64,000 nucleotides of DNA from an uncultured Collinsella sp. (lineage in GTDB: Bacteria > Actinomycetota > Coriobacteriia > Coriobacteriales > Coriobacteriaceae), in assembly GCA_900541685.1 (NCBI GenBank), contig UQKM01000001.1:62001-126000 (forward strand). Direction: 5' to 3'. The notes under the pieces are model-generated. The model was not told the DNA's origin. It did not search any database and saw only the letters and a program-made list of their open reading frames with translations. Of the stretch, positions 8,589 through 16,803 are shown one piece after another; positions within the stretch are counted from its first letter, which is position 1; each line of letters opens with the position of its first letter. A program made the position numbers and the translations under genes.

Positions 8589-9632
8589 ATGGAAAAGCTC
8601 GATGTGGTGAATGCGGCGCTTGCCGCCCTGCGTGCTGGCGAGACGTGCGAGCTCGTGGTCGTGGCCGGCACGGCGGGGTCATCGCCGCGCGGCGTGGGCG
8701 CCTGGATGGCCGTCTTTGCCGATGGCAGCCAAGCGGGCACCATCGGCGGCGGCAAAATCGAGCTCTTTACGCTGGACGAGGCTCGCGAGCTGCTGGCCGG
8801 GGGTAAATCGCGTCTGGTCCGCTACACCATGGGCGGCGAGAACTCCGATACCGGCATGATCTGCGGCGGAGCTATCTGCCTGTGCTACCTGCATCTGGAT
8901 GCGACCCAGGCACCGTTGCTCCAGTCGGTTGCCGACGTCTTGGCGTATCGACGCATCGGCGACTTCACCATCGATTTTGAGCCGTTTATCGCAAACGCGC
9001 TCGAAGGCGATGTTGCCGAATACCATGGCGAGGAATCGCGCCGCACCATTGCGGGCTGCCCCGGGCTTTCGCTTGTGGAAGAGGGGAGTAAGGTCACCTA
9101 TACCAACGCTGCCTCCGAGATTCCCCCGGCGCACATCGAGACGCTCTGCCCCGAGGGTCTGACCTACATCTTTGGCTGCGGGCACGTGGGCGCCGCGACG
9201 GCACGCGTGCTCACGGCGGCGGGCTTTGCCGTCGTGGCGTGCGATGACCGCCCCGGCACGCTGACGCCCGAATGGGTGCCCGGTGTCTACGATCGTCGTC
9301 TGGTCGACTACAAGAACCTGAGCAAGCAGTGCCCCATCGGCCCGCGCGACTTGGTGGTCGTGGCAACAGCAGGCCACAAGTCCGATATCGATGTGGTGAT
9401 TCAGGCCATGCGCGCCAAGCCTGCCTATCTGGGTTGCTTGGGTTCGCGCCGCAAGACGGCCTTTGTGCGGGCCCGCTTGGAGCAGGAGGGCTTTGCGCAG
9501 GACCAGATCGACGAGCTGCACCTGCCGATCGGTGTCGCCATCGAAGCCGAGGACCCCGAGGAGATCGCCATCTCCATAGCCGCCGAAATGATCCACCTGC
9601 GCCGCACCAAACTCGTCCCCCGCAAACGCTAA
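8589..9632 (+). CDS. xdhC: XdhC/CoxI family molybdenum hydroxylase maturation protein
   Basis: The 347 residues contain both family domains: an N-terminal XdhC/CoxI domain (GTAGSSPRGVGAWMAVFADG, then GGGKIE and GGAICLCYLH) and a C-terminal Rossmann domain with FGCGHVGAATARVLTAAGF at about 195-213 and GCLGSRRK near 283. XdhC proteins bind the molybdenum cofactor and help insert its sulfurated form into xanthine dehydrogenase-type enzymes. It lies directly downstream of yqeB. The target enzyme is not in the window. The stop is TAA. Confidence 0.9.
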   Translation: MEKLDVVNAALAALRAGETCELVVVAGTAGSSPRGVGAWMAVFADGSQAGTIGGGKIELFTLDEARELLAGGKSRLVRYTMGGENSDTGMICGGAICLCYLHLDATQAPLLQSVADVLAYRRIGDFTIDFEPFIANALEGDVAEYHGEESRRTIAGCPGLSLVEEGSKVTYTNAASEIPPAHIETLCPEGLTYIFGCGHVGAATARVLTAAGFAVVACDDRPGTLTPEWVPGVYDRRLVDYKNLSKQCPIGPRDLVVVATAGHKSDIDVVIQAMRAKPAYLGCLGSRRKTAFVRARLEQEGFAQDQIDELHLPIGVAIEAEDPEEIAISIAAEMIHLRRTKLVPRKR

Positions 9633-9650
9633 TCGCATCCCCACCAAATA

Positions 9651-9717
9651 AGTTGCGGTGAAATACGGACTGTTTAAGCCAGTTAAGCCGTCAAACAGTC
9701 CCTATTTCACCGCAACT
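9651..9717. repeat. 67-bp dispersed palindrome, copy 1
   Basis: AGTTGCGGTGAAATA (9651-9665) pairs with TATTTCACCGCAACT (9703-9717), and GGACTGTTT (9667-9675) with AAACAGTCC (9693-9701), separated by a C/C bulge. A second copy of exactly the same length is at 58248-58314. The outer arms are conserved between copies and the loop differs, as expected for a mobile or protein-bound palindrome rather than a gene-specific terminator. Confidence 0.8.
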
Positions 9718-9815
9718 GCCATTTTCCTCCGTCCCGTGCGGATCGGTTTGTGCGGGGGAGTTGTGGAGTTGTGCAGGCAGACGAGGTTTTTCTGGAAATA
9801 CGCTCCCGATGCGCG

Positions 9816-9821
9816 TATAGT
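9816..9821 (+). promoter_or_regulatory. Candidate -10 box upstream of rplE
   Basis: TATAGT at 9816-9821 lies 138 bp before the rplE start with only a weak -35 (TGGAAA) at 17 bp. A promoter is expected here because no ribosomal gene lies upstream. The leader contains GC-rich complementary stretches (GGCACGAGG near 9898 with CCCCGTGC near 9925), perhaps a regulatory structure. Confidence 0.35.
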
Positions 9822-9958
9822 ACCGATTGTTTTGTCGGCTCCTGCTGCGTCGAGTCCAAACCGCGAAATGCCATGAGCGGCGCGGATGCAGCCAGGAGGC
9901 ACGAGGACAACCCGTCGTGGCCACGCCCCGTGCTTAAAACCCCAAGAAGGAGTGAACA

Positions 9959-10516
9959 ATGGCAGAAGAGAAGTATGTGCCGCGTCTGAAGACCAAGTAC
10001 AACAACGAGGTCAAGCAGCAGCTTCAGGACAAGTTCCAGTACGAGAACGTCATGATGATCCCCAAGTTTGAGAAGATCGTCGTGAACATGGGTGTCGGCG
10101 AGGCCGCTACCGATTCCAAGGCCATCGACGGTGCCGTGCGCGACCTGCGCGCCATCACCGGCCAGCAGCCGATGATCACCCGTGCCCGCAAGTCCATCGC
10201 TACCTTCCGCCTGCGCGCTGGTATGCCGATCGGCTGCAAGGTTACCCTGCGCGGCGACCGTATGTGGGAGTTCTTCGATCGTCTGACCTCCGTCGCGATC
10301 CCCCGTATCCGCGACTTCCGCGGCATCTCCGCTAAGAGCTTCGACGGCCGTGGTAACTTCTCCATGGGCGTCACCGAGCAGCTCATCTTCCCCGAGATCG
10401 ACTTCGATTCCGTCGATCACCAGCGTGGTATGGACATCACTTTCGTGACCACCGCCAATACCGATGAGGAGGCCAAGGCCCTTCTGGACGCCTTCGGTTT
10501 CCCGTTCAAGAAATAG
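9959..10516 (+). CDS. rplE: 50S ribosomal protein L5
   Basis: A 185-residue L5, which binds 5S rRNA in the central protuberance of the large subunit. Family landmarks: PKFEKIVVNMGVGEA, GQQPMITRARKSIATFRLR and GCKVTLRGDRMWEFFDRL. The ATG follows AAGGAG near 9945. It is the first gene of the ribosomal cluster here: rplN and rplX, its normal upstream neighbours, are absent and xdhC precedes it. The stop is TAG. Confidence 0.97.
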   Translation: MAEEKYVPRLKTKYNNEVKQQLQDKFQYENVMMIPKFEKIVVNMGVGEAATDSKAIDGAVRDLRAITGQQPMITRARKSIATFRLRAGMPIGCKVTLRGDRMWEFFDRLTSVAIPRIRDFRGISAKSFDGRGNFSMGVTEQLIFPEIDFDSVDHQRGMDITFVTTANTDEEAKALLDAFGFPFKK

Positions 10517-10531
10517 GTTCACCTGCCCTAT

Positions 10532-10561
10532 AAGCGCCGTTCCCACAAGGGGGCGGCGCTT
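10532..10561 (+). other. Hairpin between rplE and rpsZ
   Basis: AAGCGCCG (10532-10539) pairs perfectly with CGGCGCTT (10554-10561). No T-tract follows, so it is more likely a processing or translational-control structure within the operon than a terminator. Confidence 0.45.
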
Positions 10562-10595
10562 GGGGCGAACAATACTCTATGTGAGGAGGATATAA

Positions 10596-10781
10596 GTGGC
10601 TAAGACATCGATGATCGTCAAGTGCAATCGCAAGCAGAAGTTCTCTACTCGTGAGTACACGCGCTGCCAGCGCTGCGGCCGTCCGCACTCTGTGTACCGC
10701 AAGTTCGGCCTGTGCCGTGTCTGCTTCCGCGAGCTTGCACTCAAGGGCGAGCTTCCCGGCGTTAAGAAGGCCAGCTGGTAA
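10596..10781 (+). CDS. rpsZ: 30S ribosomal protein S14, type Z
   Basis: A 61-residue zinc-binding S14 of the short type, with CQRCGRPHSVYRKFGLCRVC giving two CxxC pairs. It starts at GTG 10596 after GAGGAGG, with MAKTSMIVKCNRKQ as a typical start. It assembles in the head of the small subunit and lies between rplE and rpsH as is standard. The stop is TAA. Confidence 0.96.
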   Translation: MAKTSMIVKCNRKQKFSTREYTRCQRCGRPHSVYRKFGLCRVCFRELALKGELPGVKKASW

Positions 10782-10900
10782 GTCACTACCAGCGTTTCAA
10801 GCATCCGTTTGGAACAGGGAAAACGCGCTAGTTAGGCTTTGCCGTTAAGGGCGGCGAAGAACCAAGAGCACGTGTTCATCAAGAACGAAGGAGAATCTGT

Positions 10901-11299
10901 ATGAACCTTACAGACCCGATCGCAGATATGCTTACGCGCATCCGTAACGCTAACTCTGTGAACAAGGCCACGGTCTCCATGCCGAGCAGCAAGAAGCTCG
11001 TCGAGATCGCTCGTGTTCTGCACGAGGAGGGCTACATCGAGGGCTACGATGTCGAGGACACCGTTCCCCAGAAGACTCTGCACATCACGCTTAAGTATGG
11101 TCCCAAGAAGGCTAAGGTCATCAACGGCATCCGCCGCATTTCCAAGCCGGGCCTGCGTAAGTACACCGGCGTTGCCGACATGCCCCGCGTCCGCGGTGGC
11201 CTTGGTACCGCCATTATTTCCACCAGCCATGGCGTCATGACCGACCGCGATGCTCGCAAGCACAACGTCGGCGGCGAGATCATCGCTTACGTCTGGTAA
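10901..11299 (+). CDS. rpsH: 30S ribosomal protein S8
   Basis: A 132-residue S8, a primary 16S rRNA binder of the platform. It opens with MNLTDPIADMLTRIRNAN and ends with GTAIISTSHGVMTDRDARKHNVGGEIIAYVW, the usual signature. The ATG at 10901 follows AAGGAG. In E. coli S8 represses the spc operon; the 119-bp gap before rpsH could hold a site but no match was established. Confidence 0.97.
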   Translation: MNLTDPIADMLTRIRNANSVNKATVSMPSSKKLVEIARVLHEEGYIEGYDVEDTVPQKTLHITLKYGPKKAKVINGIRRISKPGLRKYTGVADMPRVRGGLGTAIISTSHGVMTDRDARKHNVGGEIIAYVW

Positions 11300-11332
11300 T
11301 TCGCTCGGTAGGTAGAAGGAAAGGAGATCACC

Positions 11333-11869
11333 GTGTCTCGTATCGGTAATAAGCCTGTCCAGATTCCCGCCGGAGTCGAAGTGGCAGTCAACGGCAACAA
11401 CGTTGTCGTCAAGGGCCCCAAGGGCCAGCTCGAGCTCGATGTCTTTGAGAAGCTCGCTATCAACGTCGAGGACAACGTCCTCACCGTTTCCCGTCCCGAC
11501 GACGAGCGTGAGACCCGTGCCCGCCACGGCCTCACCCGCGCCCTCATCCACAACATGGTTGTTGGCGTTTCCGAGGGCTTCGAGAAGAAGCTCGAGCTCG
11601 CCGGCGTCGGTTACCGCGTGCAGCAGAAGGGCAAGAACCTCGAGTTCTCCCTGGGCTTCTCGCACCCCGTGATCGTCGAGGCTCCCGAGGGCATCACCTT
11701 CGAGGTTCCCGACAACACCCACGTGAACGTCAAGGGTATCAACAAGCAGCAGGTCGGTCAGATCGCCGCTGAGATCCGCGGCCATCGTCCTCCCGAGCCT
11801 TACAAGGGCAAGGGTATCCACTACGTTGGCGAGCACATCCGCCGCAAGCTGGGTAAGGCCGCCAAGTAG
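11333..11869 (+). CDS. rplF: 50S ribosomal protein L6
   Basis: A 178-residue L6 beginning MSRIGNKPVQIPAGVEV and ending in RGHRPPEPYKGKGIHYVGEH, the C-terminal L6 signature. It has two repeated alpha/beta domains near the factor-binding site. The start is GTG 11333 behind AAAGGAG. It lies 33 bp after rpsH. The stop is TAG. Confidence 0.97.
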   Translation: MSRIGNKPVQIPAGVEVAVNGNNVVVKGPKGQLELDVFEKLAINVEDNVLTVSRPDDERETRARHGLTRALIHNMVVGVSEGFEKKLELAGVGYRVQQKGKNLEFSLGFSHPVIVEAPEGITFEVPDNTHVNVKGINKQQVGQIAAEIRGHRPPEPYKGKGIHYVGEHIRRKLGKAAK

Positions 11870-11894
11870 TCGTAACCGACTCACTCGCATAAGA

Positions 11895-11916
11895 CCAGCA
11901 CCCCGTCAGGTGCTGG
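11895..11916 (+). other. Perfect hairpin in the rplF-rplR gap
   Basis: CCAGCACC-CCGTCA-GGTGCTGG forms an 8-bp stem 29 bp upstream of rplR. It has no U-tract; possible roles are RNA processing or a ribosomal-protein binding structure. Confidence 0.45.
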
Positions 11917-11944
11917 CAAGATCAACCTTTTTAGGAGTTTACGT

Positions 11945-12313
11945 ATGAACAAGCATAAGGCGAAGCTGGAAGGCCTCAAGCGTCGTCAGCGTCGTGTTCG
12001 CGGCAAGGTCTCGGGTACCGCCGAGCGTCCGCGTCTTCGCGTGACCCGTACTAACGCCAACATCTATGCCCAGATCATCGACGACAGCAAGGGCTCCAGC
12101 CTGACGCTCGTCTCCGCCTCGACCCTCGAGGCCGAGTTCAAGGGCACCCACACCTCGAACAAGGAGGCTGCGGAGAAGGTCGGTCAGCTCGTTGGCAAGC
12201 GCGCCATCGAGGCCGGCATCACCAAGGTCGCCTTCGATCGTGGTGGCCGTATCTACCATGGCCGCGTCAAGGCCCTCGCCGACGGTGCTCGTGCCGCCGG
12301 TCTCGAGTTCTAG
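11945..12313 (+). CDS. rplR: 50S ribosomal protein L18
   Basis: A 122-residue L18, a 5S rRNA-binding protein. It shows RLRVTRTNANIYAQIIDD in the middle and ends AFDRGGRIYHGRVKALADGARAAGLEF, the typical C-terminus. The ATG at 11945 follows AGGAG. It is followed 14 bp later by rpsE. The stop is TAG. Confidence 0.97.
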   Translation: MNKHKAKLEGLKRRQRRVRGKVSGTAERPRLRVTRTNANIYAQIIDDSKGSSLTLVSASTLEAEFKGTHTSNKEAAEKVGQLVGKRAIEAGITKVAFDRGGRIYHGRVKALADGARAAGLEF

Positions 12314-12327
12314 GAGGTATGTAGCAC

Positions 12328-12852
12328 ATGGCTCGTAATCAGAAGCAGCAGCGCGAGGCCTCCGAGTTCGAGGAGCGCGTCGTTTACATCAACCGCGTGT
12401 CGAAGACCGTCAAGGGTGGTCGTCGCATGAGCCTCGTCGCTCTCGTCGTCGTTGGCGACGGCAAGGGCAACGTCGGTGTTGGCATGGGCAAGTCCGCTGA
12501 GGTGCCCCTGGCCATCTCCAAGGCGTCTCTCGATGCCAAGAAGAACATGTTCCACGTGCCGGTGACCGATCAGGGCACCATCCCGCACGAGGTTCTCGGT
12601 CACTTTGGTGCCGGCCGCATCATCATCAAGCCCGCTGTCGAGGGTACCGGCGTTATCGCCGGCGGCGCTGTGCGTCCCCTCTTCGAGCTTGCTGGCATCA
12701 AGAACGTCCTGTCCAAGTCCCTCGGTACCGACAACGGCCTTAACATCATCAAGGCTGCCGTCGAGGGCCTCAAGGAGCTCTCCAGCCCTGAGGACGTCGC
12801 GGCTCGCCGTGGCCTGACGGTCTCCGAGATGTTCGTCGGTAAGGAGAACTAA
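12328..12852 (+). CDS. rpsE: 30S ribosomal protein S5
   Basis: A 174-residue S5, a decoding-centre and mRNA-helicase protein. The double-stranded RNA-binding half has ERVVYINRVSKTVKGGRRMS, and the C-terminal half has GTGVIAGGAVRPLFELAGIK. The ATG follows GGAGG directly after the rplR stop. Order rplR-rpsE-rpmD is canonical. Confidence 0.97.
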   Translation: MARNQKQQREASEFEERVVYINRVSKTVKGGRRMSLVALVVVGDGKGNVGVGMGKSAEVPLAISKASLDAKKNMFHVPVTDQGTIPHEVLGHFGAGRIIIKPAVEGTGVIAGGAVRPLFELAGIKNVLSKSLGTDNGLNIIKAAVEGLKELSSPEDVAARRGLTVSEMFVGKEN

Positions 12853-12854
12853 GC

Positions 12855-13037
12855 ATGGCTGACACCATCAAGATCAAGCAGGTCCGCAGCACCAACGGTT
12901 GCAAGCAGGACCAGGTCCGTACTGTCCGTGCCCTCGGTCTCCACAGGATCCGCGAGGTTCGCGAGATTGCTGACAACGAGTCCGTCCGCGGCATGATCTT
13001 CAAGGTCAAGCACCTTGTCGAGATTGTAGAGGAGTAG
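12855..13037 (+). CDS. rpmD: 50S ribosomal protein L30
   Basis: A 60-residue L30 (MADTIKIKQVRSTNGCKQDQ, then LGLHRIREVREIADNESVRG), 2 bp after rpsE and therefore translationally coupled. The AAGGAG site lies inside the end of rpsE. The stop is TAG, 3 bp before rplO. Confidence 0.95.
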   Translation: MADTIKIKQVRSTNGCKQDQVRTVRALGLHRIREVREIADNESVRGMIFKVKHLVEIVEE

Positions 13038-13040
13038 CAA

Positions 13041-13490
13041 ATGCAGCTTCACGATCTTACTCCCGCGCCCGGTTCCACCAAGAACCGCAAGCGCGTCGGC
13101 CGTGGCAATTCTTCGGGTCACGGCACCACTTCTGGCCGCGGCCAGAAGGGCCAGGGTTCCCGCTCTGGCGGCACCAAGGGTGCCGGCTTCGAGGGTGGCC
13201 AGACTCCGCTGGCTATGCGCCTGCCCAAGCTTCCGGGCTTCCGTAACCCCCGTCGTATCGAGTACACCGCTGTTAACGTTGAGCGTCTCGAGCGTAAGTT
13301 CGAGGATGGCGCTGTGATCGACGGTGCCGCTCTTAAGGCCGCTCGCATCACCAAGAGCGAGTTCGAGCCCGTCAAGGTGCTCGGCAATGGTGAGCTCACC
13401 AAGAAGTTCACGGTCAAGGTCGACAAGGTCAGCGCTTCTGCGCAGGCCAAGATCGAGGCCGCCGGCGGAAAGGTCGAGCTGCCGTGCTAA
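13041..13490 (+). CDS. rplO: 50S ribosomal protein L15
   Basis: A 149-residue L15 beginning MQLHDLTPAPGSTKNRKRVG and followed by the glycine-rich GRGQKGQGSRSGG stretch that penetrates 23S rRNA. The ATG at 13041 follows GAGGAG. Its last codons overlap the secY start by 7 nt. Confidence 0.97.
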   Translation: MQLHDLTPAPGSTKNRKRVGRGNSSGHGTTSGRGQKGQGSRSGGTKGAGFEGGQTPLAMRLPKLPGFRNPRRIEYTAVNVERLERKFEDGAVIDGAALKAARITKSEFEPVKVLGNGELTKKFTVKVDKVSASAQAKIEAAGGKVELPC

Positions 13491-14770
13491 ATGGTCTTAA
13501 GAATGCTTTCCGCATCAAAGAATTGCGCGAAAAGATTCTTTTTACCATAGCTATGCTCGTCGTGTACCGCATTGGTGCGCACGTTCCTGTGCCCGGCATT
13601 CCCTTCCAGGGGATGCTGGGCCTTTTCTCGACCGATAACAATTCGGTCGCCGCAGGTGCTATGGCCCTCCTGAATCTTTTCTCTGGCGGCGCGTTGAGCT
13701 ATGTTTCGGTGTTTTCGCTGGGCATCATGCCTTACATCACCAGCTCGATCATCCTCCAGATGCTCCAGGCCGTTGTGCCTTCCCTGCATGAGCTTGCCCG
13801 CGAGGGCGAGGTCGGTCAGACCAAGATTACGCAGTGCTCGCGTTACCTCACCCTGGCTCTGGCAATCCTCAACTCTGTGGGTTACCTCTTCCTCTTTAAG
13901 AGCTTCGGCATCAGCTTTAATGGCGCCGGCGCTCCCGAGATCATCTTCGACCTCATGATCGTCGGAACGCTCACTGCGGGCGCCATGCTGATCATGTGGA
14001 TTGGTGAGCTCATCACCCAGCGCGGTATCGGCAATGGCATGTCGCTGATCATCTTTGCGAACATCATGGCCGGTCTGCCGCAGGCTATCTTTTCCAGCAC
14101 CGAGGGCAATGCCGGTGGCATCATCACCATGGTGATCATCTGCGCCATCATCCTGCTGGTTATCCCGCTGATTGTTTTCCTTGAGCGCGGCCAGCGCCGC
14201 ATTCCGGTCTCCTACGCTAAGCGCGTCGTGGGCCGTCGCATGATGGGTGGCCAGACCACCTACCTGCCCATCAAGGTCAACACCGCGGGTGTCGTGCCGA
14301 TCATCTTCGCTTCGGCGCTGCTGTACTTCCCGGCTCAGATTGCCGTGTTCTTCCCCGGCATCGGCTGGATTCAGGCAGTTGCCTCTGCGCTTTCGACCGG
14401 TTGGCTCAACTGGGTGCTTAATGTTGTCCTCATCGTGTTCTTCGCATACTTCTACACCTCCATGGTGTTCAACCCCGATGACACGGCCGACAACCTTAAG
14501 AAGCAGGGCGGCTTTATTCCGGGCGTGCGTCCGGGTAGGGCTACCGCGGCCTACATCAAGAACGCGCTCAACAAGATCACGCTTCCCAGCGCTGTCTTTT
14601 TGGCGCTCATCGCCATCGTGCCTTCGATCATCTTCTCCTTCACGGGTAACCACCTGATCCAGGCATTTGGCGGCACGTCCATCCTCATCATGGTCGGCGT
14701 CGTGCTCGACACGGTCGATAAGCTCGAAGGCCAGATCAAGATGTATGATTACGATGGATTCTTTAAATAG
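13484..14770 (+). CDS. secY: Preprotein translocase subunit SecY
   Basis: The 428-residue channel-forming subunit of the SecYEG translocon, with ten predicted membrane helices. Signature segments: NLFSGGALSYVSVFSLGIMPYI in the plug/TM2 region, GNGMSLIIFANI, and the C-terminal RPGRATAAYI loop. The best start is GTG 13484, overlapping the rplO stop, with GGAAAGG about 12 nt upstream. It sits in the spc operon as usual and works with SecA, encoded at 42053. The stop is TAG. Confidence 0.96.
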   Translation: MLNGLKNAFRIKELREKILFTIAMLVVYRIGAHVPVPGIPFQGMLGLFSTDNNSVAAGAMALLNLFSGGALSYVSVFSLGIMPYITSSIILQMLQAVVPSLHELAREGEVGQTKITQCSRYLTLALAILNSVGYLFLFKSFGISFNGAGAPEIIFDLMIVGTLTAGAMLIMWIGELITQRGIGNGMSLIIFANIMAGLPQAIFSSTEGNAGGIITMVIICAIILLVIPLIVFLERGQRRIPVSYAKRVVGRRMMGGQTTYLPIKVNTAGVVPIIFASALLYFPAQIAVFFPGIGWIQAVASALSTGWLNWVLNVVLIVFFAYFYTSMVFNPDDTADNLKKQGGFIPGVRPGRATAAYIKNALNKITLPSAVFLALIAIVPSIIFSFTGNHLIQAFGGTSILIMVGVVLDTVDKLEGQIKMYDYDGFFK

Positions 14771-14788
14771 GCTAGAGGAGGATTGCTC

Positions 14789-15415
14789 ATGAACCTCGTA
14801 TTGCTCGGAGCTCCGGGTGCCGGTAAGGGCACCGTCGCACAGGAGCTCGTCGCCGAGTTTGGCGTCGCTCACATTTCCACGGGCGACCTGCTGCGTGCTG
14901 CCGTCAAGAGTGGCACCGAGCTTGGTATTCAGGCTAAGAAGTACATGGACGCTGGCGAGCTCGTTCCCGACCAGCTCGTGATCGATCTTGTCAAGGAGCG
15001 CCTTGCCGCCGATGACGCCCAGCAGGGCTTCATCCTCGACGGCTTCCCGCGCAACACCGCCCAGGCTGTGACGCTCGATTCCGAGCTCTCCGCCATGGGT
15101 CGCGAGATCGACTGCGCCCTTCTGGTCGATGTGGCCCCCGAGGTCATCATCGATCGTCTGTCTTCGCGTCGCACCTGCCGCGCCTGCGGTTACACCGGCA
15201 CTGCTGCCGATGCTACCTGCCCCAAGTGCGCAGGCGAGATGTATCAGCGCGACGACGACAAGCCCGAGACCATTAAGAACCGTCTCGACGTCTACGAGAA
15301 GTCCACGAGTCCGCTCGTCGACTACTATCGTGGCCAGGGTCTGCTCAAGTCGGTCAACGGTGACCAGGCTCGCGAGACCGTGTACGGGGATGTCAAAGAG
15401 GCTCTCGGTCTATGA
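14789..15415 (+). CDS. adk: Adenylate kinase
   Basis: Interconverts AMP, ADP and ATP. It is 208 residues with the long, zinc-type LID: GAPGAGKGT P-loop at about 7-15, FILDGFPRN, and four lid cysteines in CRACGYTG...CPKC. The ATG at 14789 follows GAGGAGG (14776-14782); an upstream in-frame TTG at 14783 is rejected because it would abut that site. It stops with TGA, one of only four TGA stops in the window, overlapping the ATG of map (ATGA). Confidence 0.96.
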   Translation: MNLVLLGAPGAGKGTVAQELVAEFGVAHISTGDLLRAAVKSGTELGIQAKKYMDAGELVPDQLVIDLVKERLAADDAQQGFILDGFPRNTAQAVTLDSELSAMGREIDCALLVDVAPEVIIDRLSSRRTCRACGYTGTAADATCPKCAGEMYQRDDDKPETIKNRLDVYEKSTSPLVDYYRGQGLLKSVNGDQARETVYGDVKEALGL

Positions 15416-16200
15416 TCAAGATTAAGTCTGCAACGCAAATCGAGCAGATGAAGAAGGCAGGAGCGCTATCTAAGATGGCGCTCCGCCACGTTGGAGCCAT
15501 GGTTCGTCCCGGCGTTTCGACCTTTGAGCTCGATCAGCTCGCGGAGCAGATTATCCGCATGCATGGCGGCACCCCGGCCTTTAAGGGTTACGGCGGGTTC
15601 CCGGGGACCATTTGCGCATCGATCAACGATGCCGTGGTCCACGGTATTCCCAACCCCGACATGATCCTGCGCGATGGCGATATCATCTCTATCGATACGG
15701 GAGCCGTTGTCGACGGTTGGGTCGGCGATAACGCTTGGACGTTTTTCGTCGGCACCCCCACGCCCGAGGCCAAGGCCCTGTGCGAGGTTACGCGCGATTG
15801 CCTTAAGGCTGCCATCGAGCAGGCTGTTCCCGGTAACCATATCGGGGATGTCGGTTATGCCGTTCAGTCTCTCGCCGAGTCTCACGGCTATGGCGTGCTT
15901 CGTGACTATGTTGGCCATGGCATTGGCCGCGTGATGCACGAGGACCCCAACGTTCCTAACTATGGAAAGAAGGGGAGGGGCGTTCGCCTCCAGGCCGGCA
16001 TGGTCATTGCCATCGAGCCGATGGTTACGATGGGTTCCAACCATGTGAGCACGGGCTCCGACGGTTGGATTGTTACGACCAACGACCACCTGCCCGCCGC
16101 ACACTACGAGAACACCGTCGCCATTACCAATGACGGTCCGGTGATTCTCACCACGGATGCCCAGGGTGCTTGGTGTTCCTTGCAAGGCGGTGAAATGTAA
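15412..16200 (+). CDS. map: Methionine aminopeptidase, type I
   Basis: Removes N-terminal Met from nascent proteins. It is 262 residues. Di-metal ligands are visible in DGDIISIDTGAVVDGWVGDN (two Asp), GHGIGRVMHEDPNVPN (His), AIEPMVTMG (Glu) and the terminal ITNDGPVILT region. The ATG overlaps the adk TGA by 4 nt, giving translational coupling. The stop is TAA. A large palindrome follows. Confidence 0.96.
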   Translation: MIKIKSATQIEQMKKAGALSKMALRHVGAMVRPGVSTFELDQLAEQIIRMHGGTPAFKGYGGFPGTICASINDAVVHGIPNPDMILRDGDIISIDTGAVVDGWVGDNAWTFFVGTPTPEAKALCEVTRDCLKAAIEQAVPGNHIGDVGYAVQSLAESHGYGVLRDYVGHGIGRVMHEDPNVPNYGKKGRGVRLQAGMVIAIEPMVTMGSNHVSTGSDGWIVTTNDHLPAAHYENTVAITNDGPVILTTDAQGAWCSLQGGEM

Positions 16201-16212
16201 AAGTCGCCGCCC

Positions 16213-16298
16213 CCTGATGCCCAACCTCGCCTTTCAATTTCGAAGGCATGACCCCAAGGTCTATGCCTTCTCATTTCAAGGCGATCTTGGGCATCAGG
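16213..16298. repeat. 86-bp palindrome between map and infA
   Basis: CCTGATGCCCAA at 16213 pairs with TTGGGCATCAGG ending at 16298; the inner segments TCGCCTTTCAATTTCGAAGGCAT and ATGCCTTCTCATTTCAAGGCGA are largely complementary, with the turn at GACCCCAAGGTC near 16250-16261. It is an almost uninterrupted hairpin of about 40 bp within an essential operon. A smaller one, TTACATTT-CTC-AAATGTAA, follows at 16312-16330. No T-tract is present at the main stem. Confidence 0.7.
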
Positions 16299-16434
16299 GA
16301 ACGGCTTTGTTTTACATTTCTCAAATGTAACAAGTTCCGCTTAGTTGTGGAGCCATTACGAAGATACTACGATACGTGCATGCGTATTGTAGAATACTCA
16401 ATCGCTGTCGTTTTCTAGAGAAAGATGATTGCTT

Positions 16435-16653
16435 GTGAAGAAGGAAGACGCAATTGAGCTCGAGGGTACGGTAAAGGAACCGCTGCCCAACGCCATGTTT
16501 AAGGTCGAGCTCGAGAACGGTCATTCGGTTCTGTGCAACATTTCTGGCAAGATCCGAATGAATTACATCCGTATTCTCCCCGGTGACAGGGTTGTCGTGG
16601 AGCTTTCCCCGTACGACCTGACCCGCGGCCGCATCACCTATCGCTACAAATAG
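16435..16653 (+). CDS. infA: Translation initiation factor IF-1
   Basis: A 72-residue S1/OB-fold factor that blocks the ribosomal A site during initiation. It reads MKKEDAIELEGTVKEPLPNA and ends GRITYRYK, the invariant C-terminus. GTG 16435 is preferred over an in-frame TTG at 16429, because it gives the family's standard MKKED start. The ribosome binding site is weak (AGAAAGATGA). The stop is TAG. Confidence 0.95.
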   Translation: MKKEDAIELEGTVKEPLPNAMFKVELENGHSVLCNISGKIRMNYIRILPGDRVVVELSPYDLTRGRITYRYK

Positions 16654-16803
16654 CGGCACGCATACACGCACTCCATTTCCGGCTGCAGGCTTAGCTCAAC
16701 CTACGGTCGGATTGTGTGTGAAGACCAGCCATAGTTTTAAACGCCTGCGGCTGGGCGAGTAGATAGTAGGGAAGTAGTTTGAGCGCTACCGAAAGGAAGA
16801 ACG

